A stretch of 64,000 nucleotides of DNA from Corydoras sp. C115 (GCA_019802505.1 JAFMOC010000002.1:2535001-2599000), one strand, 5' to 3'; positions 11,938 to 22,740 are shown, counted from the first letter of the stretch. Program-made: numbers and translations. The notes: generated by a model from the sequence alone, not told the origin.

Positions 11938-14139
11938 TCTGTATGGATTTCTATTGGAAGCTTTGGTTCCCTCCCAAAAAATTAATTAATTGATACATGT
12001 TTAAGTTTTGTGACCGAATTGCAACCTGTCTAGGGTGAGTCTGTAAGTGCTGGGGATAGGTTCAAACATCCTCGAGTACTCTAACAAGTGGCTTGTGAAA
12101 CATTGAATGAACCATTTTTTTGCAATCTTACCACTTTGCCTCCCACCACCATCCACTAAAACTTTTGTGACGTGTTTGATAAGATATCAATGGCATTACG
12201 TTTACCAAATCAAAACCAAAAAAGGAATTCCCACTCACCAGAAACAGACTGGTAGAGCTGCACAAGATGGACAAACTGGTCTCCTTTATCATCTGAGAAA
12301 CTAACTGCTTTTGATCAAACATGACCATGTAATATGTTGTGCAAAACCTTTCCTTAATACAAGAACTTAAAATGTCTAATCATGAATATCTTTATGTACA
12401 GGCTGTTCAAAAATTTACAGTGCAGTGAAAAGGTTCCGTGTAAATATGCAATTACAGTACCATGCAATGCTCTTGACATTATGTCATTGCCATGGCTTAC
12501 TCCTGGTCTCTGTGTGTATGTGCATTCATATCTGTATGTTCTTCTTTCAAAAGTGCAATGGCTTGCACTCTGACAGATGGGCCAGCTGAGATCTTCTGTG
12601 TAGTCTTCACACACCCTGACGTGTCATCTGTCATGTGATTTAGGTCATTGTTTGCAACTGAATGGCAGCAAGAAACACTGGGAAGGGAGCCTGGTGACTA
12701 CATCCATGCCCCACATGCCCTGTACCCTGCTGTCTCATCCCCTGACCTGACCCAGCCATATCCTTAACTACCCACCCACAAAACCCCTAACATTACCCAG
12801 CCTTCTGTCTGAGCTCAAAAGATGCATCTGTTGCTCCCTTTGAACTAGCAGTCTTGATTTTATATATACAAATATACTAAACCAGTTTTTAAAAATAATA
12901 ATATATGACCCTTTAATATAAACTAACAAGTCTCTTTTTACATTTTGCACCATAACCTCATAGACTCATTTCTCATAAAGATAGACTTTTATTCATTTTA
13001 TGGAGCTTCTAATCCTCTAATATTAACCCTAACCTTACTCTAACCATAGCCTAACCAATATGTGTGTGTTTATATACATCTTAAACATTCCCATACTACA
13101 CAGAGAGTACAGCTCAATGTTTGTGCAATATTTGCAAACACCTTGTTGAAATATCAATAGAACATAGTTTTTCTTGTTAAGTTGACCTCACATAGATGTC
13201 ACACCTTAATGCTTTAATAGAATCGGATGGATGGTAAACAGTAGTCCAATATTTATTGGCTCTTTTTTAAAAGGTGAAACAGCCTGTAACTGCTATTTAC
13301 AATCAATCACACAGCCAGAGTTGAGATGCTTCGTAAATAGCTTTTATCTTAACTGGGATCTACATCTATATTTAACAGGTGATTCCTGAGAAATGCCCAC
13401 AATTTTTAGAATTAAATCTAAAAGAAACTTACATAAATATACACATAGCCCAAGCCAATTACACATTGTTTTTGTTGCGAGGCATTAAACGCCAAGGGAA
13501 GATTGAAACCACTCTAATCTTTCATGAAACTACATATTGTTCTATTATACATCACGCACAGAGTTAATATTAAAACTATTAAATAAATAAGATGAACACT
13601 CTTTGACCCAAGAACCTCAAAAATGTAAGTATATGACTTAAGTAAACTGGTTTATTTTTACCACTTCACATAATTATTCAACAATATAGAGACAAGTTTA
13701 ATTTCACATTAAAAAATATCAATATATGTGAGTAATAAACGATCAGTTTCAAAAGTATGAAAGTCCTATTCATTTTCTCATGGTCCAGTTGATCCTTTCC
13801 TTTCAGTCGATGCCAATGTTAAATTCCCTGCATCCAAAGCTATTCCAGCCAATTCTTCTTTTACAGCACAATGCCCCTCTACTTGTGATTCTCTTGCTGG
13901 ACTGCACAGTGATGCAGCATCCTCAGGTGTGATTGTGTGTCTCTGCTGCGATGGATTGGTCAAGTACACTGTACTAAGCTTGTTAGCATAAATTAGGACA
14001 ATTTTTAAACTAGTTAATGTAATTATATGTTTGTGTATGTCAGTTATTTTGACCTTTGCTGGGACTGTGCTTACTCAAACTTATGATGCTTAGGGGTAAG
14101 TTGTATTTTAATGTGTACTTAGTTCACACTCACATATGA
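11938..14139. other. Unique non-coding DNA
   Basis: No gene recognised. Segment 11940-12075 may be the tail of another old SINE (gaccgaattgcaacctgtctagg resembles the 'ttggcaccctgtcct' block) but is too decayed to call. Blocks around 13020-13055 contain a few CCTAA-like words that are not a telomeric array. Confidence 0.4.
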
Positions 14140-14530
14140 AATTATGAATCCATTGCTGAGAGTCAGTGGCATGCAGCTTTGCCACAAGGCATTGTATGTT
14201 TTGCAGAAGTGCCAGAGAGTGCCATTTGGGCTATGAGAGGCACTGGGGAGGACCCTCCCCCTTTGAACTTCTGCCAGCTCAGTATGTTTTCCTCTCCTGT
14301 ATTTTTTTTTTTCTATTTTGAAATAACTTCCCCGCAAGGCACTTCCGCTCTTTTCTGTTTCTCCCTCTCGTCCTGCTTATAATTTGACCATGGTGAGGCT
14401 GTGATGCTGATAAGAGAGGCCTGGCTGCTTTTAACTGACAGCCTGCCATCTCTCGGGCTGCCAGTGAATATGTGTGGCGTGTGTTTACCCGTGTGTGTTT
14501 ATGCCTGCGTAGGCCTGGATTCAATGCCTC
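14140..14530. other. GC-richer unique block, candidate non-coding element
   Basis: Balanced, non-repetitive sequence with CpG-bearing segments near 14450-14520. Overlapping short frames occur on both strands with no domain motif. The regulatory interpretation is compositional only. Confidence 0.22.
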
Positions 14531-15948
14531 TCAATGAGCTTTACTTTCTACAAGATCTTGAGGGGGGATTTGGTTTGTAAGGCTGTGTGAAAGCCTGGTA
14601 GAGCAGGCCAGAGTGTTTACATGTGAAAGTCTGTCGGATTCACATGTGAGGGATTGCTTCAGTGACAGACATGTGAATAGACTGGGTAAACTCTTAACTC
14701 AGCCGGGAGGAAGCTGGGGAAAGAGAGAGATACAGATGGTCTCTGAAGTCACCTGTCTGACAGTTCTCATCAGTAGAGTATCTTGAAGCTCACGCAGAGC
14801 CACAGAGGGTCAGACAGCTCACACCTCCAAGCTACTGTCTTAACTCAGTTTCCGTCATGTCCATTTCCAAGAACAATAGCTTCAGAGTGTACCTTAAAAA
14901 GAAAGTAAATCATAAGAATGCTTTATCTGAAAGTTGAAAATTGAACATAATATATCACTTATTTAAGCAAGCTGATATTTTTTACTCACTCCCCCCTCCC
15001 CAAGCAATTTAATCATTTTCATACAAATGCTATAAAGGAAAATATTTTCAATCTGCCAATGTAATGTTTAAGTTACAATATAATATAATAATAATATAAT
15101 AGATTTCCAGAGAAAGCTTAGCCCATCCTACGCATAATATCTAGAGGTGAGTTGCATTATGCATAGTTTTTACATGTGCAAACGTATTTCTGCTGCAAGC
15201 TTCTACATGTATAAAATAAGAACTTAAACTGTACATCAGAAACAAAACATGCACATACTCCCTTTTATAGCTTTTCTCTCTTTGTATTTTTTCTCCTTCT
15301 CTTTGGTCCCTGTGCCTCCCACCCTTGTGTTGGGGTGAGTGTGGAAGGAGGTGACCTTGCTGTGTGTAATTAAAGTGAAACACCTTGACTTGTCACCATC
15401 GCTTCAGACAGCTTAAATCTCCCTAATGTAAATGGGCCCACTGCTGATGTACTGCTCGGCATGGTCACAGAGAAGATACAAACTCTGGTGATCCATCTCT
15501 GTATACACAAACACACACACACACACACACACTCGGACCTCCGCTTTATCTTTTTTTCACTGCCCCCCCAACCTTAACAGCACAATTCAAAGCTTTAAAC
15601 ACACTCTTCCTCGTGGGATATGTGCATGGAAATAAAATCACCCATTTAAAATAAACTCTTTATTAAAAAGAAATGTGCTTTTAATGTATTTCCAATAAAA
15701 ATATCTTCTCAGTGCTGCAGGTTGTGAATTATATCATATGCCCCATGACTCACTTCATAGACCATACAAGCTGCAAGCTATTAGTGTTATTTAAAAATAG
15801 ACATTTAATTTTATCTTTTTAACATCACAATTCTATTCCATTTTAGCTGCCTGGTCAAGTACAAATGGAGTTGTAAAACAGCATGTGAGTTGAAATTTGT
15901 GTGTATGGACATCATTATAGAGGCCATGTTATGTAAAACTTACTTATA
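14531..15948. other. Unique DNA with one (CA)n array
   Basis: No gene seen. (CA)n occupies 15510-15532. A balanced-composition segment at 15385-15480 could be a short conserved element. Confidence 0.4.
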
Positions 15949-16028
15949 TTTTTAAATAATTATGATATGCAAATTTAAAGTCTCACAATGCATTTGTTTT
16001 TGGTAAGAATTTATGAATATATATATAT
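15949..16028 (+). repeat. 80-bp inverted arm, left
   Basis: The sequence from 'tttttaaataattatgata' to 'aatatatatatat' is matched base for base, in reverse complement, by 17658-17737. Both arms face inward and enclose about 1.63 kb holding a SINE, an (AT)n array and the DD36E transposon. No homology continues outward beyond either arm. The arm has no coding content and does not resemble any repeat family I know. Confidence 0.92.
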
Positions 16029-16029
16029 T

Positions 16030-16365
16030 CGGGCGGCACGGTGGCTTAGTGGTTAGCACGTTCGCCTCTCAGCACTAGGGATTCCCGGTTCGAATCCCCA
16101 TCTGGGTGGAGTTTCCATGTTCTCCACGTGTCCGCGTGGGTTTTCTCCGGTTTCCTCCCACAGTCCAAAAACATGGATCAAGTTAATTGAGTTCTCCAAA
16201 TTGCCCCATATAGAGTGTTTGTGAGTGAGTGAGTGAGTGAGTGCCTAGTGATGGATTGGCGCCCTGTCCTGCGTGTATCTGCCCAGCGCCCGAGACGTTC
16301 TCCCCTGGATGGGCATGGGGAACCCCACCGTGACCCTAATAAAGGATAAAGCGGCTGATAATGAA

Positions 16366-16370
<5 letters not shown>
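16030..16370 (+). mobile_element. tRNA-derived SINE, full-length
   Basis: The head starts at 'cgggcggcacggtggc', with A-box tggcttagtgg at 16042-16052 and B-box ggttcgaatcc at 16087-16097. The body includes 'ggagtttccatgttctcc' and 'gccctgtcctg'; the tail is 'ggataaagcgg' plus TGAA units running into an (AT)n array. Because both flanks are AT repeat, a target duplication cannot be told from the array. The intact boxes suggest a young copy. Confidence 0.92.
16042..16097 (+). promoter_or_regulatory. RNA polymerase III internal promoter (A and B boxes) of the SINE
   Basis: tggcttagtgg (16042-16052) and ggttcgaatcc (16087-16097) match the standard tRNA-type A-box and B-box consensus, with a tRNA-like distance between them. 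Both boxes are also recognisable in the SINE copies starting near 19660 and 24524, and in the reverse copies ending near 8070 and 34754. Transcription is not shown. Confidence 0.75.

Positions 16371-16434
<64 letters not shown>
16371..16434. repeat. (AT)n microsatellite
   Basis: About 30 AT units then a short CA run, lying between the SINE tail and the left TIR of the Tc1-like element. It creates a long Tyr-Ile artefact frame on the minus strand. Confidence 0.97.
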
Positions 16435-16435
<1 letters not shown>

Positions 16436-16438
<3 letters not shown>

Positions 16439-16464
16439 TCACCGGCCACTTTATTAGGTACACC
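16436..16464 (+). repeat. Left TIR of DD36E element
   Basis: Perfect 29-bp reverse complement of 17628-17656. It is the expected transposase binding and cleavage site. Confidence 0.95.
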
Positions 16465-16467
16465 ATT

Positions 16468-17508
16468 CTAGTAACGGGTTGGACCCCATTTTGCCTTCCG
16501 AACTGCCTCAATTCTTCGTGGCATAGATTCAACAAGGTGCTGGAAGCATTCCTCAGAGAGTTTGGTCCATATTGACATGATGGCATCACACAGTTGCCGC
16601 AGATTTGTTGGCTGCACATCCATGATGCGAATCCCCCGTTCCATCACATTCCAAAGATGCTCTATTGGATTGAGATCTGGTGACTGTGGAGGCCATTTGA
16701 GTACAGTGAACTCATGGTCATGTTCAAGAAACCAGTCTGAGATGATTCCAGCTTTATGACATGGCGCATTATCCTGCTGAAAGTAGCCATCAGATGTTGG
16801 GTACATTGTGGTCATAAAGGGATGGACATGGTCAGCAACAATACTCAGGTAGGCTGTGGCGTTGCAGCGATGCTCAATTGGTTCCAAGTGGCCCAAAGAG
16901 TGCCAAGAAAATATTCCCCACACCATGACACCACCATCACCAGCATGAAGCGTTGATACAAGGCAGGATGGATCCGTGCTTTCATGTTGTTGACGCCAAA
17001 TTCTGACCCTACCATCCGAATGTCGCAGCAGAAATCGAGACTCATCAGACCAGGCAACGTTTTTCCAATCTTCTATTGTCCAATTTCGATGAGCTTGTGC
17101 AAATTGTAGCCTCAGTTTCCTGTTCTTAGCTGAAAGGAGTGGCACCCGGTGTGGTCTTCTGCTGCTGTAGCCCATCTGCCTCAAAGTTCGACGTACTGTG
17201 CGTTCAGAGATGCTCTTCTGCCTACCTTGGTTGTAACGGGTGGCTATTTGAGTCACTGTTGCCTTTCTATCAGCTCGAACCAGTCTGGCCATTCTCCTCT
17301 GACCTCTGGCATCAACAAGGCATTTCCGCCCACAGAACTGCCGCTCACTGGATGTTTTTTCTTTTTTGGACCATTCTCTGTAAACCCTAGAGATGGTTGT
17401 GCGTGAAAATCCCAGTAGATCAGCAGTTTCTGAAATACTCAGACCAACCCTTCTGGCACCAACAACCATGCCACGTTCAAAGGCACTCAAATCACCTTTC
17501 TTCCCCAT
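16468..17508 (-). CDS. Tc1/mariner transposase, DD36E (Incomer-like)
   Basis: Encodes a 346-residue transposase, full-length for Tc1-like enzymes, which cuts and pastes its own element at TA sites. An N-terminal helix-turn-helix (about residues 8-46, SISETADLLGFSRTTISRVY) is followed by an AT-hook-like GRKC segment near 60. A second helix-turn-helix spans about 70-115, and the catalytic core 150-300. The catalytic triad is visible as D155 in WSDES, D246 in FQQDNAP and E283 in NPIEHLW. I count 36 residues between the last two, which matches the DD36E/Incomer group rather than DD34E Tc1. GGVMVWG at 192-198 is the conserved Gly-rich strand. The Met start precedes GKKGDLS, typical for the family, and the stop lies next to the TIR. 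No frameshift or stop is present, so the copy may be functional. Expression is untested. Confidence 0.96.
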   Translation of the reverse strand: MGKKGDLSAFERGMVVGARRVGLSISETADLLGFSRTTISRVYREWSKKEKTSSERQFCGRKCLVDARGQRRMARLVRADRKATVTQIATRYNQGRQKSISERTVRRTLRQMGYSSRRPHRVPLLSAKNRKLRLQFAQAHRNWTIEDWKNVAWSDESRFLLRHSDGRVRIWRQQHESTDPSCLVSTLHAGDGGVMVWGIFSWHSLGHLEPIEHRCNATAYLSIVADHVHPFMTTMYPTSDGYFQQDNAPCHKAGIISDWFLEHDHEFTVLKWPPQSPDLNPIEHLWNVMERGIRIMDVQPTNLRQLCDAIMSIWTKLSEECFQHLVESMPRRIEAVRKAKWGPTRY

Positions 17509-17627
17509 ACTGATGCTCGGTTTGAACTGCAGGAGATTGTCTTGACCATGTCTACATGCCTAAATGCACTGAGTTGCCGCCATGTGATTGGCTGATTAGA
17601 AATTAAGTATTAACGAGCAGTTGGACA

Positions 17628-17656
17628 GGTGTACCTAATAAAGTGGCCGGTGAGTG
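17628..17656 (-). repeat. Right TIR of DD36E element
   Basis: Perfect inverted match to 16436-16464, followed by TA-repeat sequence. Confidence 0.95.
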
Positions 17657-17657
17657 T

Positions 17658-17737
17658 ATATATATATATTCATAAATTCTTACCAAAAACAAATGCATTG
17701 TGAGACTTTAAATTTGCATATCATAATTATTTAAAAA
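17658..17737 (-). repeat. 80-bp inverted arm, right
   Basis: Exact reverse complement of 15949-16028. It starts directly at the outer edge of the DD36E right TIR and ends in an A run before an AT-rich tract. Confidence 0.92.
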
Positions 17738-17780
17738 AAATAATAATATATATATAAAATAAATAATATAAAAAAAAATA

Positions 17781-17852
<72 letters not shown>
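17738..17852. repeat. A-rich tract and (AT)n microsatellite
   Basis: An A-rich imperfect repeat followed by about 34 AT units. Confidence 0.95.
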
Positions 17853-17854
<2 letters not shown>

Positions 17855-18756
17855 CCGAAAATGAGCTTTTTCATTGCTAGTTATCCAGAAATGTAGGAAT
17901 TAGAAATTAAAAAAGAAATCATAACATTATTCTTTTAAATAGATGCGAGATGATTATGCTGCCCAGTGTATCAGAGTTAGAGAGTTAACCGTTTATAAAT
18001 AATTGATGATACAGCAACAGGTTAATACAGCACATTCCACACAGGTTATAAATGGACCAGTTGAGCTCATTTAATGATCAGGGAATGTAGTACTGCCTGA
18101 AACAACAATGGGTCACAGGAGGGCACAGAGCCTGCCAAAAGTGTTTCAGCTGAACAGCCCCATGGCATGTTGAAGAATGTTGCATAGCCTGGTTGCCAGC
18201 TTTACCAGTTGCCAGTGCCCCATGCCAGACTGCTTGGTTTCTGGGCACAGTGACAGAAGTCGGATGCCCTTCATGTGGCAGCATGGCAGGCACCGTGGCA
18301 TTTCTGCTCAACCCCCTAGAGATGGACAGTCACAAGCCAGCATGCTGCCAGCTCATGGTGGCCATGCCAATTTCCTCAAACACAGTTTTCACACCACACA
18401 CAATCTTTAGGGAAACCTGAATAGGCCTGTGGCTAAAACATAGTTAGTAAATCATCCCCATTTTTCCACTGGCTTGTAGTTGGCACAGGTTTCCCTTTCC
18501 CACTACTTTATCTAGCAGCAGCCACGGTCAGAATAACTACTGCTTAAAACCTTTAACTTCAGTTTTATACACTAAAACTACATACAAATGTATTATTCTT
18601 AATAATAGACTTTAGATATTTTATCTTATATCTTTATATCATATATCTTTGCTGCAGGTGGTTCCAGAAAGCATTTACAGAAAATTAAAAGCTGTTACTG
18701 CAGGTGGACGATGTTCTAATTATTTTTTTTTTCTATTTGATGTCTTTAATAGTCAG
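17853..18756. other. Unique non-coding DNA
   Basis: The 18090-18420 part is GC-richer with many tgcca/tggca words, and has overlapping short frames on both strands but no domain motif. No repeat family is recognised. Confidence 0.4.
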
Positions 18757-19030
18757 GACCCCCACAGAGTATTTACTATTTGGGCGGTGTATATCAGTGT
18801 TGCATTGAGTGTAGTTTTTGTGAATCTGTCACAGCAGCGCTGGTGCAATATTAAAACCCAGCCACCAGAATCCTGTAGACAGTGTTCCGTGATCACTGAT
18901 GAAGAATAAGAGGATAACAAACTGTACAGCAACAAATGAGCTACTGTCTCTGATATTAAATCAACAGAGCAGAGCAACATTGAACACAACTACTACATCA
19001 GTGTTATTGCAGTGTACATCAACTAAACAA
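18757..19030. mobile_element. Decayed MITE of a Tc1-related family, part 1
   Basis: Blocks such as 'tatttgggcggtgtatatcag' (18777-18797) and 'tactacatcagtgttattgcagtg' type sequence (18990-19013) match a non-autonomous family repeated elsewhere in the window (36838, 42115, 61150). Termini and target sites cannot be placed. Confidence 0.5.
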
Positions 19031-19258
19031 ATATTAGGGTTTTGACCCCCCTCGTTTACATATTGAAAGTGACTATGAATAGGTAGAATGATCTTTTTTA
19101 TGAGATCTATGTGATTTGCAACTGAGTGTGAAAAGGTTAGTTAAAAGGTAGTGCAAACTCAGTAAGTGTATGTTATTCTGATTTGTTTAACCCCTGACAT
19201 TCAGTGTATTATCTATAACAAGCACTTTTTTGTTATGGTACATTGCTGAACATGTATT
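19031..19258. other. Unique AT-rich DNA
   Basis: No recognised element between the MITE remnant and the inverted arm. Confidence 0.4.
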
Positions 19259-19413
19259 TGTTGGTTTGTGTGTGTGAAAGAGAGACAGCAAAGATACAAA
19301 CAATTCATGATTTGTGAATGAGAGGCTGAGCCAGGAAAGCTGGTGAGGTAATATGTTTCTCACCTGGGGCTTGTCTGTTGTAATCACAGGAGGGTAAACG
19401 CCTATACTTAAAT
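19259..19413 (+). repeat. Diverged inverted arm, left
   Basis: About 150 bp whose reverse complement recurs at 20022-20187, with roughly nine in ten bases matching and several small indels. The central block caattcatgatttgtgaat and the following gagaggctgagccagg are identical in both arms. The arm is not a known TIR to me. Confidence 0.88.
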
Positions 19414-19424
19414 GCCAGCAGCAC

Positions 19425-19562
19425 TGCTGTGTCCGATTAGATGGACTACAGTCTGTAATTGTATACTGTGACTACAAAGTACATCTATATTATCAGTGGA
19501 ATGGATAATATAGATGTTGTGGTGACCAGTGAAGAACTCAGGAGGTATACCTAATAAAACAG

Positions 19563-19564
<2 letters not shown>
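19425..19564. mobile_element. Decayed MITE of a Tc1-related family, part 2
   Basis: 'gatggactacagtctgtaat', 'gactacaaagtacatctata' and the right edge 'ggtatacctaataaaac' follow the layout of the same MITE family. The right edge resembles the DD36E TIR (ggtgtacctaataaagtgg), with divergence. It runs directly into (TG)n. Confidence 0.55.

Positions 19565-19610
<46 letters not shown>
19565..19610. repeat. (TG)n microsatellite
   Basis: About 22 TG units followed by a short atgt-rich piece and a T run. Confidence 0.97.
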
Positions 19611-19612
<2 letters not shown>

Positions 19613-19649
19613 GTATGCATGCATGTATGTATGTATTTTTTTTTTTTTT

Positions 19650-20014
19650 ATTCTAACAAGGGCGGCATGGTGGCTTAGTGGTTAGCACGTTCGCCTCTCA
19701 GCGCTAGGGATTTCCGGTTCGAATCCCCATCTGGATGGAGTTTCCATGTTCTCCCCATGACCGCGTGGGTTTCCTCCGGTTTCCTCCCACAGTCCAAAAA
19801 CATGGATGAAGTCAATTGAGTTCTCCAAATTGCCCAATATAGAGTGTGTCTGTGTGTGTGTGTGTGAGTGTGTGCCCAGCGATAGAGTGTGCCCTGTCCT
19901 GGGTGTATCTGCCCAGCGCCCGAAACTTTCTCCCCTGGATGGGTATGGGGAACCCCCCCGTGACCCTAATATAGGATAAAGCGGAAGATAATGAATGAAT
20001 GAATATTCTAACAA
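19650..20014 (+). mobile_element. tRNA-derived SINE with 10-bp target duplication
   Basis: A full-length copy with A-box and B-box, full body and TGAA tail. The duplication attctaacaa at 19650-19659 and 20005-20014 is perfect. The element sits inside the diverged inverted arms. Confidence 0.93.
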
Positions 20015-20021
20015 AACATCA

Positions 20022-20187
20022 CATTCAAGTATAGGCTTTTACCTTTTGCCCTCCTGTGGTTACAACTGAAATAGACAAGTCCCAGGTGACAAAACATATT
20101 ACCTCACCATCTTTCCTGGCTCAGCCTCTCATTCACAAATCATGAATTGTTTGTAGCTTTGCTGTCTCTTACACACACACTAGCCAC
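20022..20187 (-). repeat. Diverged inverted arm, right
   Basis: Reverse-complement partner of 19259-19413. It carries small insertions, for example near 20041-20050 and 20065-20072. The loop between the arms is about 0.6 kb. Confidence 0.88.
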
Positions 20188-21545
20188 CAGCTTTGCTTGG
20201 CCTTTTGATGTAGTTTTTCTGCTAATGGTGGCCACCTCTTGCTGTTTGTAAAGAGTATATAAGCCTCTATAGGTTATATTTATATATTTATTTATGTAAT
20301 CCATATACTACATTTTATACACGTCTCTTGATTTTCTTACTCTCATGATGTGAGTAAAGGAACTCTGCACCTGCCTTTATTAAAGTTGAGTTCTCTTTTT
20401 AATACAGTATGTAAAAAGCTGCAAAGGGAAATCCAGTTAACTTCCCCAATTTCTTATTGCCTGCCAGTCTTTTTAATTTGAGCCGACGTCAGGCAGTTAC
20501 CATTTTGGACAGTCAAGAACTGTATTGGCATGGAGACTGGCATCTAATAACTTCAGCTGGCATTCACTTCTTTGAAAGCCTTTATTTATAAATCTCAATA
20601 TTGTTAGTATGAATATATCATACTGGTAGTAAGGTTCACCTATCTCTTGTGTGCCCTTCTGACTAATAACATATTATTGATTTTAGTGCTGCCCTGCATA
20701 CATTCTGCTTTATCTTAGCCTGCCCCTGAGCTCATATCACTTCTCCTCTGTCAGTGAAGCCATAGCGTAATTTAAGGATACAATGGCACAAGAGGAATTG
20801 GTCTCTTTCTTTTGTTTGTTTTCATGATAACTGACACAATTTCTACAAATGCAAAATTGAATGATTACAATTTTTGATTATTCCAAGAACCTGTGCTGCT
20901 GACCATGTCAATTATGCAAATAATAGTAAAAAAAATGCATATTAACCCTGGATAGTAATCTGCATGTGTGATTTTATTTTTTGTGGTTTTAATTATAATT
21001 GTGGATCCTAGTTTTACTCTCATACTTCACTCTTTGGGTGACAATGGTATACAGGGATTTCTCAGTAATTTAGTTTATTACTCAAACTGTATTTTAAATG
21101 TTTGTAATCAAAATTGTATGTATATTTTATGTCTATGTTTTACAGAAGGTACTTAAAAAAAACCTGAAAGATATAGAGTGACTTAAGCAGAAACATTCAA
21201 GTGTAAATCCAAATGAGAAGCTTTGGAAAAAAATAATTGAAGATTATTCACAAGTGAACCCCATCCTGCTTGGAGGAGCTGGAGCAGTTTCGTCTTGAGT
21301 AACAAACATAAATCCCAGTGGCTAGATGTGTTGTAGATGAAGTTCATACAGACTTATTCAAAGTGACTTGTAGCTATAATTGCTGCAAAAGATGGCTCTA
21401 CAAAGACAAAGTAAATATTAGTATAGTAAATAGTTTAGAACATCAAAGTGTTTTGTTATTGCTTCACAAATAATTCATAAACCATTTATTTTAATTTAAC
21501 TTTGTTAACCAACAAGACACGAAGAATGGGGTATATGCTTTTTAA

Positions 21546-21548
<3 letters not shown>
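20188..21548. other. AT-rich unique DNA
   Basis: No coding or repeat signature is recognised. Confidence 0.45.

Positions 21549-21618
<70 letters not shown>
21549..21618. repeat. (AT)n microsatellite
   Basis: About 35 uninterrupted TA units. Confidence 0.97.
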
Positions 21619-21619
<1 letters not shown>

Positions 21620-22559
21620 TACACATACTACACACAGTATATGGTAGAATGGAAGGTGTGGAAAAGTTGGGGAGACAGAAATAAGCAATGCATGGATATA
21701 TATGCGAATATATGCAGCATCAGCACAAAGCGTCGCTGACTCAGCTGACGGCAAGGCTTTGCTGCATGCTAAAACACATAGTGGCAAAGGCCATTAAAAA
21801 TAGATGCTGTGAGATAATCACATTCACACTTAAAATTTAATGCTCCAATGCCAAAGCTGACAAAGAAAAGGAGGGTTATGGCACACTGATTAAGGCTGAA
21901 TCTCATGCATTTCCATGTCGAGGTGATGACTTCTCTGAAACCTCTCTGATTGGGAAAGAGGAAAAAGTCCAACTTCATAAATGAAGCAATTATGGTAAGT
22001 TAGAACTACAAGGAAAGACATTGTAAACCCAGAATTTTGAATCAAATATCTATACCCAGTGATTGGCCTCTAATCTAATAATTTAGGCTTATGGTTCAGA
22101 AGAACACTATATGACATTGTACAGATCTGTAGAGGGTCTCTGATATTGCAGAGAATAAAAAACCTTAACAATCAAGAATCATGAATTCATGTTATTTAGA
22201 TTTTAAAAGATTCACTTGGTTTTTGGTTACATACTACCAATTTATAATAAAAAAGTCTGTCAATATCATGTTTACATCAGATTTTGACACCATAATCAGT
22301 TTGTTTAAACAAACCTGTAACAAGGACATAGCAAACTTTAGTTACCTCTTTACTTTATCTCTTAACTCAATCTTCCTTTTAGAGGTGTCTTGTTTTACAA
22401 GAACAGTGCAAATCAGAGAAACTGCATAAAGCTCCTTTAACCTGTCAGTTATATTTTTAGTTTTTGCTGCGTTGTTTATCATTGGTGTCATTTTCTTTAA
22501 TTAGCATTTTATTTATTTTTTTCATTTTTTAAAATATTTAGATTATCCTTTTAGGTTAA
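21619..22559. other. Unique non-coding DNA
   Basis: Nothing recognised. The 21700-21980 part is more balanced in composition. Confidence 0.4.
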
Positions 22560-22740
22560 ATAGTGTTTATTAACTTTAATGCAGGCTTCACTGCTTGGCT
22601 TCTAATTACTAGCACTCTAAAGGCCTCATGTTGGAGCATTAAGTGGCTTCCACCAGCTGGGCTGCTTAAAAAGAAATAGTTCTCGTGGCAGTGCAAGGAG
22701 ATGACATTTCTGTTGCATTTCTTTTTGGAGAATGGCAAGT
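22560..22740. other. Candidate conserved non-coding element
   Basis: A compact balanced block with 'cttctaattactagcactc' (an ATTA core) and 'gagcattaagtggcttccac' (an Nkx-like AAGTG), between AT-rich flanks. The call is compositional only. Confidence 0.25.

Larger units (their letters stand above)
16435..17657 (-). mobile_element. Intact Tc1-like transposon, DD36E type
   Basis: A complete element of about 1.22 kb. Its 29-bp terminal inverted repeats at 16436-16464 and 17628-17656 are identical and begin cactcaccggccacttta. The right end is followed directly by TA. The left flank reads ca next to an (AT)n array, so one TA copy may have mutated or slipped. Inside is one uninterrupted transposase frame on the minus strand with about 120 bp of leader. 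Perfect TIRs and an open frame suggest a recent arrival that may still be active. The whole element lies inside the 80-bp inverted arms. Confidence 0.95.

Noticed and set aside
13022..13060. Telomere-like CCCTAA words
   Set aside because: Only a few irregular words (taaccctaacctta) with no tandem array. Similar words near 5945 are also isolated.
16042..16110. tRNA gene at the SINE heads
   Set aside because: The A-box and B-box are good, but the sequence does not close into an acceptor stem and the head is always joined to a SINE body, so it is tRNA-derived and not a tRNA gene.
16178..16438. Minus-strand frames with long Tyr-Ile runs
   Set aside because: The runs are translations of (AT)n, and the rest is the SINE read in reverse. 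The same reason excludes similar frames at 21502-21787, 25800-26003, 30745-30927, 32169-32584 and 60577-60825.
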